Assembly (NCBI RefSeq): GCF_023023025.1
Contig: NZ_CP095481.1
Coordinates: 3,100,001 to 3,164,000, forward strand
Direction of reading: 5' to 3'
Origin: Amycolatopsis sp. WQ 127309
GTDB lineage: Bacteria > Actinomycetota > Actinomycetes > Mycobacteriales > Pseudonocardiaceae
Length of the DNA stretch: 64,000 nt
The notes under the pieces are model-generated. The model had not been told where the DNA came from. It did not search any database and saw only the letters and a program-made list of their open reading frames with translations. Position 1 is the first letter of the stretch. Each line of letters starts with the position of its first letter. The position numbers and the translations under genes are program-made. Positions 41,019-49,924 of this stretch are shown piece after piece.

Positions 41019-41085
41019 ACCGGTGCGCCGGATGCGAGCCTGCTCCCAGGGATGGGCGGCGTTCGTGTGCATCCGGCGCACCGGT
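41019..41085 (+). terminator. Long hairpin after the MocR gene
   Basis: A 17-bp perfect stem (41019-41035 with 41069-41085), extended outward by partly complementary AACAA/CTGTTT, enclosing a 33-nt loop. It follows the MocR stop by 9 bp. The first of three strong hairpins in this intergenic region. Confidence 0.6.
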
Positions 41086-41503
41086 CTGTTTCCACCACCC
41101 GCGGCGGTACGTGACTCCGCTGCGGGTACCGCGGCTTCCCGGCACAGCCCCTCGACGTGCCGGGAAGCCGGCGGCTCAGGCGGGCTCTCGGTAAAGCGAG
41201 TCCCTGCTCGGCGCGGTGAGCAGGAACTCCCGGAGCACGCCCGGTGTGGGTCCCGGCGTCGCAGGGGCAGTGCGACGCCGGGACCGGGATCCGACCCGGC
41301 CGGGCGCGGTCGGCCGGTCGGAAAGACTGTGGGTGGTGCACATGGAAGGCCCCTGGGGTACGTCGGACGCGGCTAGGCGTCACGAGACGTGAAAGAGTCA
41401 CGGATTACGTACTTAAGCAGGGAAAACACTACGCGTTATCAGCGTGGACGTCCGGCAAGTTGATCTTGTTTTGGACGCAGTTCTCCCCGGTTGCCCGGTC
41501 GGG
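41086..41503. other. Non-coding region with two further perfect hairpins
   Basis: 13-bp stem 41133-41145/41157-41169 (11-nt loop) and 15-bp stem 41249-41263/41271-41285 (7-nt loop). No convincing gene on either strand; the open frames have no codon bias. It could be a bidirectional terminator array or a structured transcript; the run from 41286 to 41503 shows nothing further that I can name. Confidence 0.5.
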
Positions 41504-42718
41504 TCAGTCGGGGGAGGTGGTGGGCAGGGCGGCTTCGCGCCCCGCGCCGTCGACGTCGTGGTCGCGGCTGGCTCCGATGAGCTTCAGCTGCGTGGTGGTC
41601 ACGTCGTCGGAGTGCACCGCGAACTGCGGGCGGGCGCCACCGGGGCCGTCGTGGCCCGGGGCGGCGCTGCTGGCCGGCGCGCTCGGCGCCGACGTCCCGC
41701 CGGGGAGGCCGGGAAGACCGGGGGTGGAGTCGCCGCCGTCGCGTGCGTGGACGCCGGAATCGCGCGGCTGCTCCTGGTGGACGGCGGGCAGCGCGTTCTG
41801 CACCTCGACCAGGTGCACCACGGCGGTGCGGGTCTGGGTTTCTTCCGTCGCGGCGACCGGCGTCGACGTCGGCGTCGGCGTCGCGGCGGACGTGGTCTCG
41901 GTGGCGGGGGTCGTCACCTGCGTGACGACGCCGCTCACGGCGTCGGGCACCGTCGCCGTGACGCCACCCGAGTTCGACCCGCCGTTGAGGACCGGGTCCA
42001 GGATGTCGTCGAGCGGGAGCAGCACCGGCGCGTCCGGGTTGTCCGCGGGCGGCTGGGTGAGCGGCGCCAGCACCGTGTGGCTGAGCGTGTCGGTGACGGC
42101 GGCGACGGTGTGCGTGACCGCGCCGACGGTGTCCGTGACGGTGGTGAGCGTCCCGCCGACGACGTTGAGGACGCCGCCGACGAGCCCGCCGAGCAGACCA
42201 CCGGACGATGTGGCCGCGGTGGTCTTCTTGGCCGAGGGCGCTTCGTCGGTCTGGACGTCCTTCGTGGACTGTTGCTTCGCGCTGACCTTTGCCAGGCTCT
42301 GCTGCTGGACCGACTGCTTCGTCTCCGCTGCGGGCGTCTCGTCCGTCTGCGTTTCGTCTGTTTTGGTGCCGTCATCGGACTTCGGCTGCTGCGCGCAGGT
42401 GGCGGCGCCGTTGTCCCGGTGGCTCGTGCGGTGGTGGCCGTGCTTGCCGTGCTCCACAGTGGACTCCGAAGAGCGGGACACCGAGGAGTGCGGGCAGGAC
42501 GACGTCGCCGTCTCGGCGGCGGAAGCGGTGTTGCCGGCCAGTGCGGCGCCGAGCAGCCAGCCGGCCAGCGTCAGCCCGCCGGCGAGCAGGATCCGGGCCG
42601 CGGGCCGAGGGAGCGCTGCCGCCCACGGGCGCGGAGCGCGCATCCGCGAAGGGGTTTCACCGGCTGTGAACGCGGGCCGCGCCGGGGCGCCGGGGCGCAC
42701 GAATACCGTGTCACTCAC
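41504..42718 (-). CDS. Secreted low-complexity protein with membrane signal anchor
   Basis: 404 residues from GTG 42718 (ATG 42733 or an internal ATG near 42643 are alternatives). Arg/Pro-rich N-terminus, a signal or anchor helix (ILLAGGLTLAGWLLGAALAG, ~35-55), a His/Lys-rich stretch (VEHGKHGHHRTSHRD), coiled Gln/Lys/Thr region, a Gly/Val/Thr-rich hydrophobic block (GGLLGGLVGGVLNVVGGTLT) and Thr/Pro/Ser repeats to the end. No catalytic domain. Probably a cell-envelope protein specific to this lineage. Confidence 0.65.
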   Translation of the reverse strand: MSDTVFVRPGAPARPAFTAGETPSRMRAPRPWAAALPRPAARILLAGGLTLAGWLLGAALAGNTASAAETATSSCPHSSVSRSSESTVEHGKHGHHRTSHRDNGAATCAQQPKSDDGTKTDETQTDETPAAETKQSVQQQSLAKVSAKQQSTKDVQTDEAPSAKKTTAATSSGGLLGGLVGGVLNVVGGTLTTVTDTVGAVTHTVAAVTDTLSHTVLAPLTQPPADNPDAPVLLPLDDILDPVLNGGSNSGGVTATVPDAVSGVVTQVTTPATETTSAATPTPTSTPVAATEETQTRTAVVHLVEVQNALPAVHQEQPRDSGVHARDGGDSTPGLPGLPGGTSAPSAPASSAAPGHDGPGGARPQFAVHSDDVTTTQLKLIGASRDHDVDGAGREAALPTTSPD

Positions 42719-43241
42719 CGCCACCACCACCATCCGCGCCTGAGGCTCTCGCGATACCCGCTCGAGTCTGATCTTGCTGGGGTCTTTCTCCGGCCAGGTC
42801 GCAGATCCCCCGGGGCTGCACTCTTTCTAGCACCGCTCGGGAGTCTTTCACCTCTCCCGCGTTCTATCCAGCCCGTAAGGCGGAACGGCCCTACCGGGCA
42901 AGGTATCTACGGCCGACGAGTTGATCACTCTCAGTGCCGTTCGGACGCCTCTCTGCGGCCATTCGGACGAGTGCCGGAGTTGGGCCCATTCGGCGTTGAC
43001 CTGATGTTTTCGTGGCACGGGTCGCGGACCGTGCCCAAGCGGTCGCACTGGGTGCGTGTTCGCCGATTTCGACGAACCGATCAGCATGTTTCCGAATTGT
43101 GAGACGGCAGGCTGCGGTCCGTGACCGTCGGCGGCCGGACGGCGGCGTTCGCGCGCTTCCGGCAGTGGCGGAGCGTCACGAAGCGATGCGGCATGTGAGG
43201 GACTCGCGTCTGCGCCGCCGCGGAAGCTTCGCCGTCGGACG
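42719..43241. other. Intergenic stretch, no gene seen
   Basis: 523 bp. Open frames lack codon bias; no strong hairpin, repeat or palindrome was found by eye. It should contain the promoter of the secreted protein read leftwards. Confidence 0.5.
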
Positions 43242-44408
43242 TCAGACCAGTTTGCGCAACCGGGTGATGGCCTCGTCGATGACGTCGTTGCGCTTGCAGA
43301 ACGCGAAACGCAAAAGATGTTTCCACTCGTCCGGGTGATCGGTGAACACCTTGACGGGCACCGCGGCGACCCCGACCCGGCCGGGCAGCTCCCACGCCAG
43401 ATCGGCCGCGTCCGTGAAACCGAGCGGCCGGACGTCGACGCAGACGAAGTAGGTGCCCGCCGTCGGCCGCACGGTGAACCCGGCGTCGGCGAGCCCGGCC
43501 GAAAGCCGGTCGCGCTTCTCCTGCAGGCTCGCGCGCAGCCCGTCGACCCACGGCAGTTCGTGGTCGAGCGCGTGCGCGACGGCCGGCTGCAGCGGCCCGC
43601 CGGAGACGAAGGTGATGAACTGCTTCGCCGCCTTGACCGCGGCGACCAGCTCGGGCGTCGAGCAGACCCAGCCGATCTTCCAGCCGGTGCAGTTGAACGT
43701 CTTGCCCGCGCTGGAGATGCTCACGGTCCGCTCCCGCATGCCGGGCAGCGTGGCGAGCGGGACGTGTTCCGCGTCGTCGAACACCAGGTGCTCGTAGACC
43801 TCGTCCGTGATCGCGATCAGGTCGTGCTCGACGCAGAGCGCGGCCAGCGCCTCGAGCTCGGCGCGGGTGAACACCGTGCCGGTCGGGTTGTGCGGCGAGT
43901 TGACGAGGATCGCCCGGGTCCGCGGCGTGACGGCGGCCCGCAGCCCGTCGACGTCGAGGCCGAACCGGCCGTCCTCGCGTTCGACGAGCCCGACGACCCG
44001 GCGCTGGGCGCCGGCCATCGCGACCGCGGCGGCGTAGGAGTCGTAGTACGGCTCGATGACGACGACCTCGTCGCCGGCCTCGGTCAGCGCGATGAGCGTC
44101 GCCGTGATGGCCTCGGTGGCGCCCGCGGTGACCAGGATCTCCGTGTCCGGGTCGTACTCGGTGCCGTAGCGCAGCCGGTGCCGCGCGATGGCCGCGCGCA
44201 GCTCGGGGCGGCCGGGCCCCGGCGGGTACTGGTTCGCGCCGCCGAACAGGGCGTTCTTGGCCGCGTCGAGCATGCCGGCGGGTCCGTCGGTGTCCGGGAA
44301 GCCCTGGCCGAGGTTGACCGCGTCGTGCTTGACGGCCAGCGCCGTCATCTCGGCGAAGATGGTCGACGTGAAGGGCCGCAGCCGGGGGACGAGAGCAGGT
44401 TCGCGCAC
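43242..44408 (-). CDS. Class I/II PLP aminotransferase (DapC/kynurenine-aminotransferase-like)
   Basis: 388 residues. Signature order: LGQGFPDTDGP (~33), ANQYPPGPGRPELRAAIA (~58), NSPHNPTGTVF (~168), Asp/Tyr in ITDEVYEHL (~198) and the PLP Lys in SSAGKTFNCTGWKIGW (~230), Arg in LLRFAFCKR. This is the subgroup holding actinobacterial N-succinyldiaminopimelate aminotransferase DapC and glutamine/kynurenine transaminases, so the exact substrate is open. Divergent by 29 bp from DUF445. Confidence 0.88.
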   Translation of the reverse strand: MREPALVPRLRPFTSTIFAEMTALAVKHDAVNLGQGFPDTDGPAGMLDAAKNALFGGANQYPPGPGRPELRAAIARHRLRYGTEYDPDTEILVTAGATEAITATLIALTEAGDEVVVIEPYYDSYAAAVAMAGAQRRVVGLVEREDGRFGLDVDGLRAAVTPRTRAILVNSPHNPTGTVFTRAELEALAALCVEHDLIAITDEVYEHLVFDDAEHVPLATLPGMRERTVSISSAGKTFNCTGWKIGWVCSTPELVAAVKAAKQFITFVSGGPLQPAVAHALDHELPWVDGLRASLQEKRDRLSAGLADAGFTVRPTAGTYFVCVDVRPLGFTDAADLAWELPGRVGVAAVPVKVFTDHPDEWKHLLRFAFCKRNDVIDEAITRLRKLV

Positions 44409-44437
44409 GATCAGCGATCCTCGCGGACAATGGTGGT

Positions 44438-45736
44438 GTGGAGCAACTGACCCCCGCCAAGGTGACCCCGGCCGATCCGCCGGGCGGCGCAGCCGGTGAA
44501 GCGGAAAAGCGGCGCGCGCTGCGCAAGATGAAGCTGGTCGCGCTGTCGTTCCTGATCGGCGCCACCGTCGTGTTCCTGCTGGCCAGCTGGGCGCAGTCCA
44601 GCGGCTGGGCGGGCTGGGTCGGCTACGTGCGGGCCGCGGCCGAGGCCGGCATGGTCGGCGCGCTGGCGGACTGGTTCGCCGTCACGGCGCTCTTCCGGCA
44701 CCCGCTCGGCCTGAAGATCCCGCACACGGCGATCATCCCGAACAAGAAGGACGCGCTGGGCAACAGCCTCGGCGAGTTCGTCGGGTCCAACTTCCTCTCC
44801 GAGGAGGTCATCCGCGACAAGCTCAAGCGCGTCGAGATCGCCCGCCGCCTGGGCGCGTGGGTCGCGCAGGAGGACAACGCCGAGCGCGTGACGTCCGAGC
44901 TGGCCACGATGGTCCGGGCCGCGGTCCGGGTCCTCCGCGACGAAGACGTCCAGGCGATCATGGAGCAGGCCGTCGCGCGGCGGATCATCGACAAGCCGTG
45001 GGGCCCGCCGCTGGGCAAGATCCTGCAGGGCGTCTTCGCCGACGGCGCGCACCACAAGCTCGTGGACCTGATGTGCGACCAGGCCTACGAATGGGTGCGC
45101 GAGAACCACACGACGATGCTGCGTGTGGTGTCCGACCGGGCGCCGAGCTGGTCGCCGAAGTTCGTCGACGAGATGCTCGCGGACAAGGTCTACGGCGAGG
45201 TGCTCTCGTTCGCGTGGGCGGTCAAGACCGACGTCAACCACCCGATGCGCTTGGCGCTGGACAAGTTCCTCGGCGAGTTCGCACAGGACCTGCAGACCAA
45301 CCCGGACGTGATGGCCCGCGCCGAGCAGGTCAAGGGCCAGATCGTGCACCACGAAGAGGTGCAGCGGCTGATCGGCTCGGCCTGGAGCACGGCCAAGGAG
45401 ATGCTCCTCAACGCGGCGGAGGACCCGTCGAGCGAACTGCGCCGGCGCGTCCGCCTGGGCCTGATGTCCCTGGGCACGCGCTTGGTCGAGGACGACCAGA
45501 TGCGCGGCAAGGTGGACGGCTGGGTCGAGGGTGGCGCGGTGTACCTGGTGAAGAACTACTCCCAGGAGATCACCACGATCATCACGGACACGGTGGAGCG
45601 CTGGGACGCCGAGGAGACGTCCCGCAAGATCGAGCTCCAAGTGGGCCGTGACCTGCAGTTCATCCGCATCAACGGCACCGTCGTGGGCGCGCTCGCCGGG
45701 CTCGTCATCTACGCCGTGGCGGAGCTGCTGTTCTGA
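44438..45736 (+). CDS. DUF445 membrane protein
   Basis: 432 residues, GTG start at 44438. N-terminal helix (LVALSFLIGATVVFLLASWA), then AEAGMVGALADWFAVTALFRH and PLGLKIPHTAIIPNKKD (DUF445 hallmark), a long helical middle and a C-terminal helix (TVVGALAGLVIYAVAELLF). It corresponds to the YjiN-type members, of unknown function, probably anchored at both ends. The downstream region carries the DnaA-box cluster. Confidence 0.88.
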   Translation: MEQLTPAKVTPADPPGGAAGEAEKRRALRKMKLVALSFLIGATVVFLLASWAQSSGWAGWVGYVRAAAEAGMVGALADWFAVTALFRHPLGLKIPHTAIIPNKKDALGNSLGEFVGSNFLSEEVIRDKLKRVEIARRLGAWVAQEDNAERVTSELATMVRAAVRVLRDEDVQAIMEQAVARRIIDKPWGPPLGKILQGVFADGAHHKLVDLMCDQAYEWVRENHTTMLRVVSDRAPSWSPKFVDEMLADKVYGEVLSFAWAVKTDVNHPMRLALDKFLGEFAQDLQTNPDVMARAEQVKGQIVHHEEVQRLIGSAWSTAKEMLLNAAEDPSSELRRRVRLGLMSLGTRLVEDDQMRGKVDGWVEGGAVYLVKNYSQEITTIITDTVERWDAEETSRKIELQVGRDLQFIRINGTVVGALAGLVIYAVAELLF

Positions 45737-45777
45737 CGGCCGTTCCGTATACCACACCCGAGAGAGGTTCAAACCAG

Positions 45778-45914
45778 TTGTCCACAGGAAGCTGAGTTAT
45801 CCCCCGGGTTATCCACAACTTTTCACGGTGATGGCCTAACGGCTGTCCACAACGTGTGGGGGCAACCCCGCCCGGGCCGTGGATATGTGGTGCTGGTGTG
45901 GCGAGTTGTCCACA
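45778..45914. promoter_or_regulatory. Cluster of four DnaA boxes
   Basis: TTGTCCACA 45778-45786, TTATCCACA 45809-45817, CTGTCCACA 45843-45851 and TTGTCCACA 45906-45914, all on the same strand within 137 bp of intergenic DNA between converging genes. No dnaA or dnaN nearby, so this is not oriC; a DnaA-titrating locus is a possibility. Confidence 0.65.
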
Positions 45915-45947
45915 GCTGGTCGGGGGTCGACCGCTCGGATGAGAGTC

Positions 45948-46409
45948 TCAACCAGTGGCCGCGCGCGCCCGCCAGCCGCGCGCCTTCTCGCGGTTGCCGC
46001 AGACGCGCATCGAGCACCAGGTCCGCGACCGGTTGCGCGACTCGTCGTAGAACGCCCACAGGCACGTGTCGGCGGGGCAGATCTTCAGCCGGATCCAGTC
46101 GCCGCGCACGACCAGGCGGGTGCAGGCGGCGAACACCGCGCCGACGACGTCGTCCGCCATCAGCGCCGGGCCGGCGTCGGTGAGGGAGATCCGGGTGCCC
46201 ACGTCGACGCTGCCGCCGGGCAGCCGCGGATCGCCGATCGAGGCCCGCAGCGCGTCCCGCGCCGCACGGGCCTCGGCGGCCGGATTGGCCGTCAGCGCGT
46301 GCCCGGCGGCCCACTCGCGCCACGGCCCGGGCTGTTCGAGCAGGTCCGCGCCCTCTTCGACGTTGACCGTGTTGAGGAACTCCACCACGAGGGAAGCGTC
46401 GGTGTGCAC
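45948..46409 (-). CDS. ABATE/CGNR zinc-finger transcription factor, second copy
   Basis: 153 residues from GTG 46409. A shortened ABATE domain (LVVEFLNTVNVEEGADLLEQ) and CGNR finger (ICPADTCLWAF, WCSMRVCGNREKARGW). Divergent from a VOC protein at 46500, its probable target; inverted-repeat half-sites CTAACC and GGTTA in between recall the operators of the first CGNR locus. Confidence 0.85.
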   Translation of the reverse strand: MHTDASLVVEFLNTVNVEEGADLLEQPGPWREWAAGHALTANPAAEARAARDALRASIGDPRLPGGSVDVGTRISLTDAGPALMADDVVGAVFAACTRLVVRGDWIRLKICPADTCLWAFYDESRNRSRTWCSMRVCGNREKARGWRARAATG

Positions 46410-46411
46410 CG

Positions 46412-46477
46412 AACCAGTGTACGGCGGAAGGTGGTTGCACCCTCGTGCGCTAACCCACATAATTCGTTCACTGGTTA
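46412..46477. promoter_or_regulatory. Candidate CGNR operator region
   Basis: AACCAGTG (46412-46419) and its complement CACTGGTT (46469-46476) form a widely spaced inverted repeat, and CTAACC (46450-46455) pairs with GGTTA (46473-46477). The CTAACC/GGTTAG half-site is that of the operators at 31919-31975. Confidence 0.45.
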
Positions 46478-46499
46478 TCCGTGATCGAAGGGAGCGACG

Positions 46500-46868
46500 A
46501 TGGGTGCGGTACCGACGCTGGGTGTGGTGGCCATCGACTGCCCCGACCCGGTGGCCCTGGCCGGGTTCTACCGGGCGGTGCTGGACTGGGGCGCACCCGA
46601 CGTCTCCGACGACGGCCACTGGGTGACGCTGCCCAACCCGGCCGGCGGCGCGGGCATCGCGTTCCAGCGGGTGCCCGACTACCGGCCGCCGGCGTGGCCG
46701 TCCGCGGACAACCCGCAGCAGATGCACCTCGATCTCGAGGTCACGGACATGGAAGCGGCGCACGCGCGCGTGCTGGATCTGGGCGCGAAGCTCCTGGACG
46801 ACAAGCCGAAGGGGTTCCGCGTCTACGCCGATCCGGTGGGCCACCCGTTCTGCCTCTGCGCCTGCTGA
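46500..46868 (+). CDS. VOC/glyoxalase-like protein
   Basis: 122 residues; GGGAGCG precedes ATG 46500. Two beta-alpha-beta-beta-beta modules: LGVVAIDCPDPVALAGFYRAV and MHLDLEVTDMEAAHARVLDL, ending in YADPVGHPFCLC. His and Glu ligands of a metal site (HLDLEV) are only partly visible, as in the Glyoxalase_6 type. Substrate unknown; possible target of the CGNR regulator opposite. Confidence 0.85.
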   Translation: MGAVPTLGVVAIDCPDPVALAGFYRAVLDWGAPDVSDDGHWVTLPNPAGGAGIAFQRVPDYRPPAWPSADNPQQMHLDLEVTDMEAAHARVLDLGAKLLDDKPKGFRVYADPVGHPFCLCAC

Positions 46869-46893
46869 GCCGAACATGCGTAGTCTCGGATGA

Positions 46894-47280
46894 GTGATTT
46901 GTCCGAAGTGTCAGAACCAGATGCGAACCGTGGACAAGAACGGCGTCCACATCGACCAGTGCGAGGGCTGCCGCGGGATCTTCCTGGACCGCGGTGAGCT
47001 CGAAGCCATCGCCGGTGCGGAAACCTCCTTCTACGGCGGCCAGCAGCCACCGCCGTACGGCGGGGCGGCTCCGCAGTATGGCGGGGCGGCCCCGCAGTAC
47101 GGCCGGTCCGACTCGCCGCGCCCGTACCGGGGTGGCGGCTACCCGGACTCGCCGAAGGGGTACCGCGGCGGCGGTTACTCGGACTCGCCGCGGCCGCACC
47201 GCGGCGGGTATTCGGATTCGCCGAGGCCGCACGGCCACGGCCACCGCAAGCGCGGCTTCCTCGAGAACCTCTTCGACTGA
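46894..47280 (+). CDS. zf-TFIIB zinc-ribbon protein with Gly/Tyr/Pro-rich tail
   Basis: 128 residues from GTG 46894. N-terminal zinc ribbon of the zf-TFIIB type (ICPKCQNQM ... DQCEGCRGIFLDRGELE) and a low-complexity tail with repeats of PYGGAAPQYGG and YSDSPRPHR. It ends in a basic RKRGFLENLFD motif, a usual ending for this family. Function unknown; 1 bp upstream of the ATPase-like gene, so co-transcribed. Confidence 0.85.
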   Translation: MICPKCQNQMRTVDKNGVHIDQCEGCRGIFLDRGELEAIAGAETSFYGGQQPPPYGGAAPQYGGAAPQYGRSDSPRPYRGGGYPDSPKGYRGGGYSDSPRPHRGGYSDSPRPHGHGHRKRGFLENLFD

Positions 47281-47281
47281 A

Positions 47282-47914
47282 GTGGCGCTCGACCTGCGGA
47301 TCTGCCCGTCGTGCGGCGACCGGGCAGACCGCCCGGTCGCCGTCGGCGCGGAACTTTCGTGCGTCCGGTGCGGACATCGGTGGCCGTTTCGCCGGCTGCC
47401 GCTGTTCGCGCTGACGGGCCCCAGCGGCGCCGGCAAGTCGACGGTGGGACCCCTGCTGACGTCACGCTTCGCGGGCGAAGTGGTGGTGCTGGAGCAAGAC
47501 GTCTTATGGGCGGACGCCCTGCGCGGCGACATCCGCGCGTTCCGCGGGGCCTGGCTCCGGATGGCGGCGATGCTGCACCAGAACGGCCGCCCGGTGGTCC
47601 TGTGCGGCACGGTCGCGCCACCGGAGCTGGAGCCGCTGCCGGAACGAGTGTTCTTCAGCGAGATCCACTACCTGGCCCTGGTCGGTTCGGCGGAGTCCCT
47701 GCGCCGCAGGCTGCGCGCGCGCCCGGCATGGCGCGAGTGGGACGAGCCGCGGATCGAGGAGATGCTGGAGTTCAACGACTGGCTCCAGAAGTCGGCACCG
47801 GAACTGGGCGTGGAGATCTTCGACACCACAGACGTCCCACCGGAAGCAACGGCGGACCACGCGGAGAAGTGGATCCGGTCCCACCTGCCGGGTAGCCGGA
47901 TTGAGCGCGACTGA
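47282..47914 (+). CDS. P-loop nucleotide kinase-like protein with N-terminal zinc ribbon
   Basis: 210 residues from GTG 47282. A CPSC...CVRC zinc ribbon (~8-32), Walker A GPSGAGKST (~46), an acidic DVLW segment (~73), hydrophobic VVLCGTV (~110) and an Arg-rich lid RRRLRARPAW (~140). This is the small-molecule-kinase fold (AAA_18/33-like); it is probably a nucleoside or metabolite kinase. The zinc ribbon ahead of the kinase is an uncommon fusion. Confidence 0.8.
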   Translation: MALDLRICPSCGDRADRPVAVGAELSCVRCGHRWPFRRLPLFALTGPSGAGKSTVGPLLTSRFAGEVVVLEQDVLWADALRGDIRAFRGAWLRMAAMLHQNGRPVVLCGTVAPPELEPLPERVFFSEIHYLALVGSAESLRRRLRARPAWREWDEPRIEEMLEFNDWLQKSAPELGVEIFDTTDVPPEATADHAEKWIRSHLPGSRIERD

Positions 47915-48645
47915 GCGCGGCTGTCAAGTCCGCCATCCACAGGCCGAAAGTTGTCCACAGATTTCCGCACCCCCCGTTTTCGCAGGTCGGTAGCGATACG
48001 CTGGGATCGGGGACGCCCCCCTGGGATGGGTGGGGGCCGCCCTGCGGCGGGTCGCTCTTTCTCGGCGCGACCTGAGCGGGAAACGTCAGATGGCGGTCTG
48101 CTGCCGTCGAGGCTTTGGCGTGAGCAGGGCTGGGGGCCGGTGCAGATCGCGGGCTCGTCGCCACGCCCGGCGCGGCCGGTTCCCGCCGTCGGCCCCGGCC
48201 TGGTGAACCCGCGCCGGCCGGGTCGGTCCGGCTGCGGCTTTGAGGTGGGCTGCTCCGGTCAGGTGAACTGCTGTTGGCGTGAGCCGCGGCTTTCGGGGCG
48301 AGCTGCTGCGGCGTGAGCTGCGGTTCGTTGCGGGCGTGGGCTGCGTCGGCGTGAGCCGCTGCCTTCGGGGTGGGCTGCTCCTGTCGGCGTGAACTGCCGT
48401 TGCGTGAGTTGCGGCCTTTGCGGCGGGCTGTTCCGGGTGCGCGATGGCGTCAATCGAGGAGTTCGCGGTGCCGAGCAAGGGGCCGTACGGGGCCGGGGCG
48501 GATGGCGGTCCCGATGAACTGCTGTGGCGTGGGCCGTGGCCTCTGCGGTGGGCTGCTCCAGTCGGGGCGAACTGCTGTTGGCGTGAGCTGCGGCCTTCGA
48601 GGGCGTGGGCGGCGTCAGCGCGACCCGCGGTGTCGGCGTGGCGCG
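47915..48645. other. Non-coding region with a DnaA box and degenerate ~55-bp repeats
   Basis: A TTGTCCACA box at 47951-47959 with a related CCATCCACA just before. From 48244 onward a ~55-bp unit recurs at 48244-48298, 48369-48421 and 48547-48599, each starting GGTGGGCTGCTCC and continuing through GAACTGC and a GTGAG block; partial copies lie between. No frame through it shows consistent codon bias. Origin and role unknown. Confidence 0.5.
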
Positions 48646-49818
48646 TCAGGCCAGCGGCCAGGTGGGGCCGTCCGGGGCGTCGAGCCAGAACTCCTGGCGC
48701 TCGCCGGTCACCGTCACCCCGAAGCGGTCGCGGTCGGGCTTGTCCAGCTCGCACCACTCCACGTACGCCGCTTCGGCGACCTCCCACAGCGCTCGCGGGC
48801 CGCCCTGGGCGACCTCGTTCGCGCCGGCGCGTTTGCGGTGGCGGACCCAGGAGCCGTCCGGGTGCACCAGCGCCAGGCCGGCCTCACCCGGGCCGCCCGC
48901 GGTGTTCGGGTCGAGGCCGTCGTGCTCGCGCACCGCCCGGACGCCCGGCAGCGACAGCCCGGCGAAGAACTCGAACTGCTTGCGCGGCTGGAGCACCATC
49001 GACATCGGCAGCCGCGTCTGCTCCCAGTCGTCGCGCGACGGCATCGGCAGCGGGTCCGCCTCCGGCAGCCGGTGCGCGCGAAGCGGCATGAAACGGCCAT
49101 CGCGCGCGAGGACCGGGCCCTGCCCGGTGCCGTCCTCACCCACGACGAGCCGGACCAGCCCGGCCCCGATCGGCCGGTTCAGCGTCGTCACGATCAGCCC
49201 GCCCGGCACCGTTTGCTCCAGCCACACCGGCGGGATCGACGTCACCGACGCCGTGCACAGCACCCGGTCGAAGACGGTCCCCGCCGGGAAACCGAGCGCG
49301 CCGTCGCCGACCGCGCAAGAGGGTCGGTAGCCCGCCTCGGCCAGCCGCTCGCGCGCGGCGGCGGCGAGCACCGGGTCGATGTCCACTGTGGACACCTGGC
49401 CGGCGCCACAGCGGTGGCTGAGCAGCGCGGCGTTGTACCCGGTGCCGGTGCCGATCTCGAGCACGCGGTGCCCGTCCCGCACCCGCAGCTCTTCGAGCAT
49501 GATCGCCATGATCGCGGGCATGCTCGACGAGCTCGTGGGCGTGCCCGTCACCGGGCCGGTGGTCCGGGCGAGCTCCCAGCGGCCGGGATCGTCGTCCAGC
49601 TGCGTGACCAGGACGTCGCGTGAGTAGACGGCCTCCAGCCACCCCGGGTCGCCCCGGTCGACCGCCGCCCACAGCCCGCCCGCCCGCGTGAAGAACCGCG
49701 GCAGGAAGACGTGGCGGGGCACCGCGCGGAACGCGGCGATCCATTCCGGGGCGTGCAGGACGTCCTCGTCGAGCAGCAGCTCGACGAGCCGTCGCCGCAG
49801 CCGGCCCGAGCTCGTCAT
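48646..49818 (-). CDS. PCMT-like (protein-L-isoaspartate O-methyltransferase family) methyltransferase
   Basis: 390 residues. N-terminal PCMT features (WIAAFRAVPRHVFLPRFF), the SAM motif RVLEIGTGTGYNAALLSHR (~118), VSTVDIDPVLAAAA (~142) and VPGGLIVTTLNRP. The C-terminal ~170 residues are an extension outside the catalytic fold (EFFAGLSLPGVRAV, ALVHPDGSWVRH), as in actinomycete PCMT-like enzymes linked to peptide natural products. No precursor peptide is visible nearby. True isoaspartate repair is also possible. Confidence 0.85.
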   Translation of the reverse strand: MTSSGRLRRRLVELLLDEDVLHAPEWIAAFRAVPRHVFLPRFFTRAGGLWAAVDRGDPGWLEAVYSRDVLVTQLDDDPGRWELARTTGPVTGTPTSSSSMPAIMAIMLEELRVRDGHRVLEIGTGTGYNAALLSHRCGAGQVSTVDIDPVLAAAARERLAEAGYRPSCAVGDGALGFPAGTVFDRVLCTASVTSIPPVWLEQTVPGGLIVTTLNRPIGAGLVRLVVGEDGTGQGPVLARDGRFMPLRAHRLPEADPLPMPSRDDWEQTRLPMSMVLQPRKQFEFFAGLSLPGVRAVREHDGLDPNTAGGPGEAGLALVHPDGSWVRHRKRAGANEVAQGGPRALWEVAEAAYVEWCELDKPDRDRFGVTVTGERQEFWLDAPDGPTWPLA

Positions 49819-49924
49819 GGGACCACGTTAGCGGTGAGCACCACCACACCCGATGTGCAAGCAGGGTGCTTGCAATAGCTAGCACGCGCGCGTAGCGTCA
49901 TTGGTGTCGCAAGGAGGTGACCGG

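Noticed and set aside
41006..41401. 131-codon reverse ORF over the hairpin region
   Set aside because: Low complexity, no codon bias, and its frame is created by the GC-rich stems.
45778..45914. Chromosomal oriC
   Set aside because: No dnaA, dnaN, gyrB or rpmH genes flank the cluster, and four boxes are few for an actinomycete oriC.
48086..48787. Reverse-strand ORF reading as a repetitive Ser/Pro/Ala protein
   Set aside because: No steady third-position bias, the repeats shift frame between units, and the ORF overlaps the end of the real methyltransferase gene.
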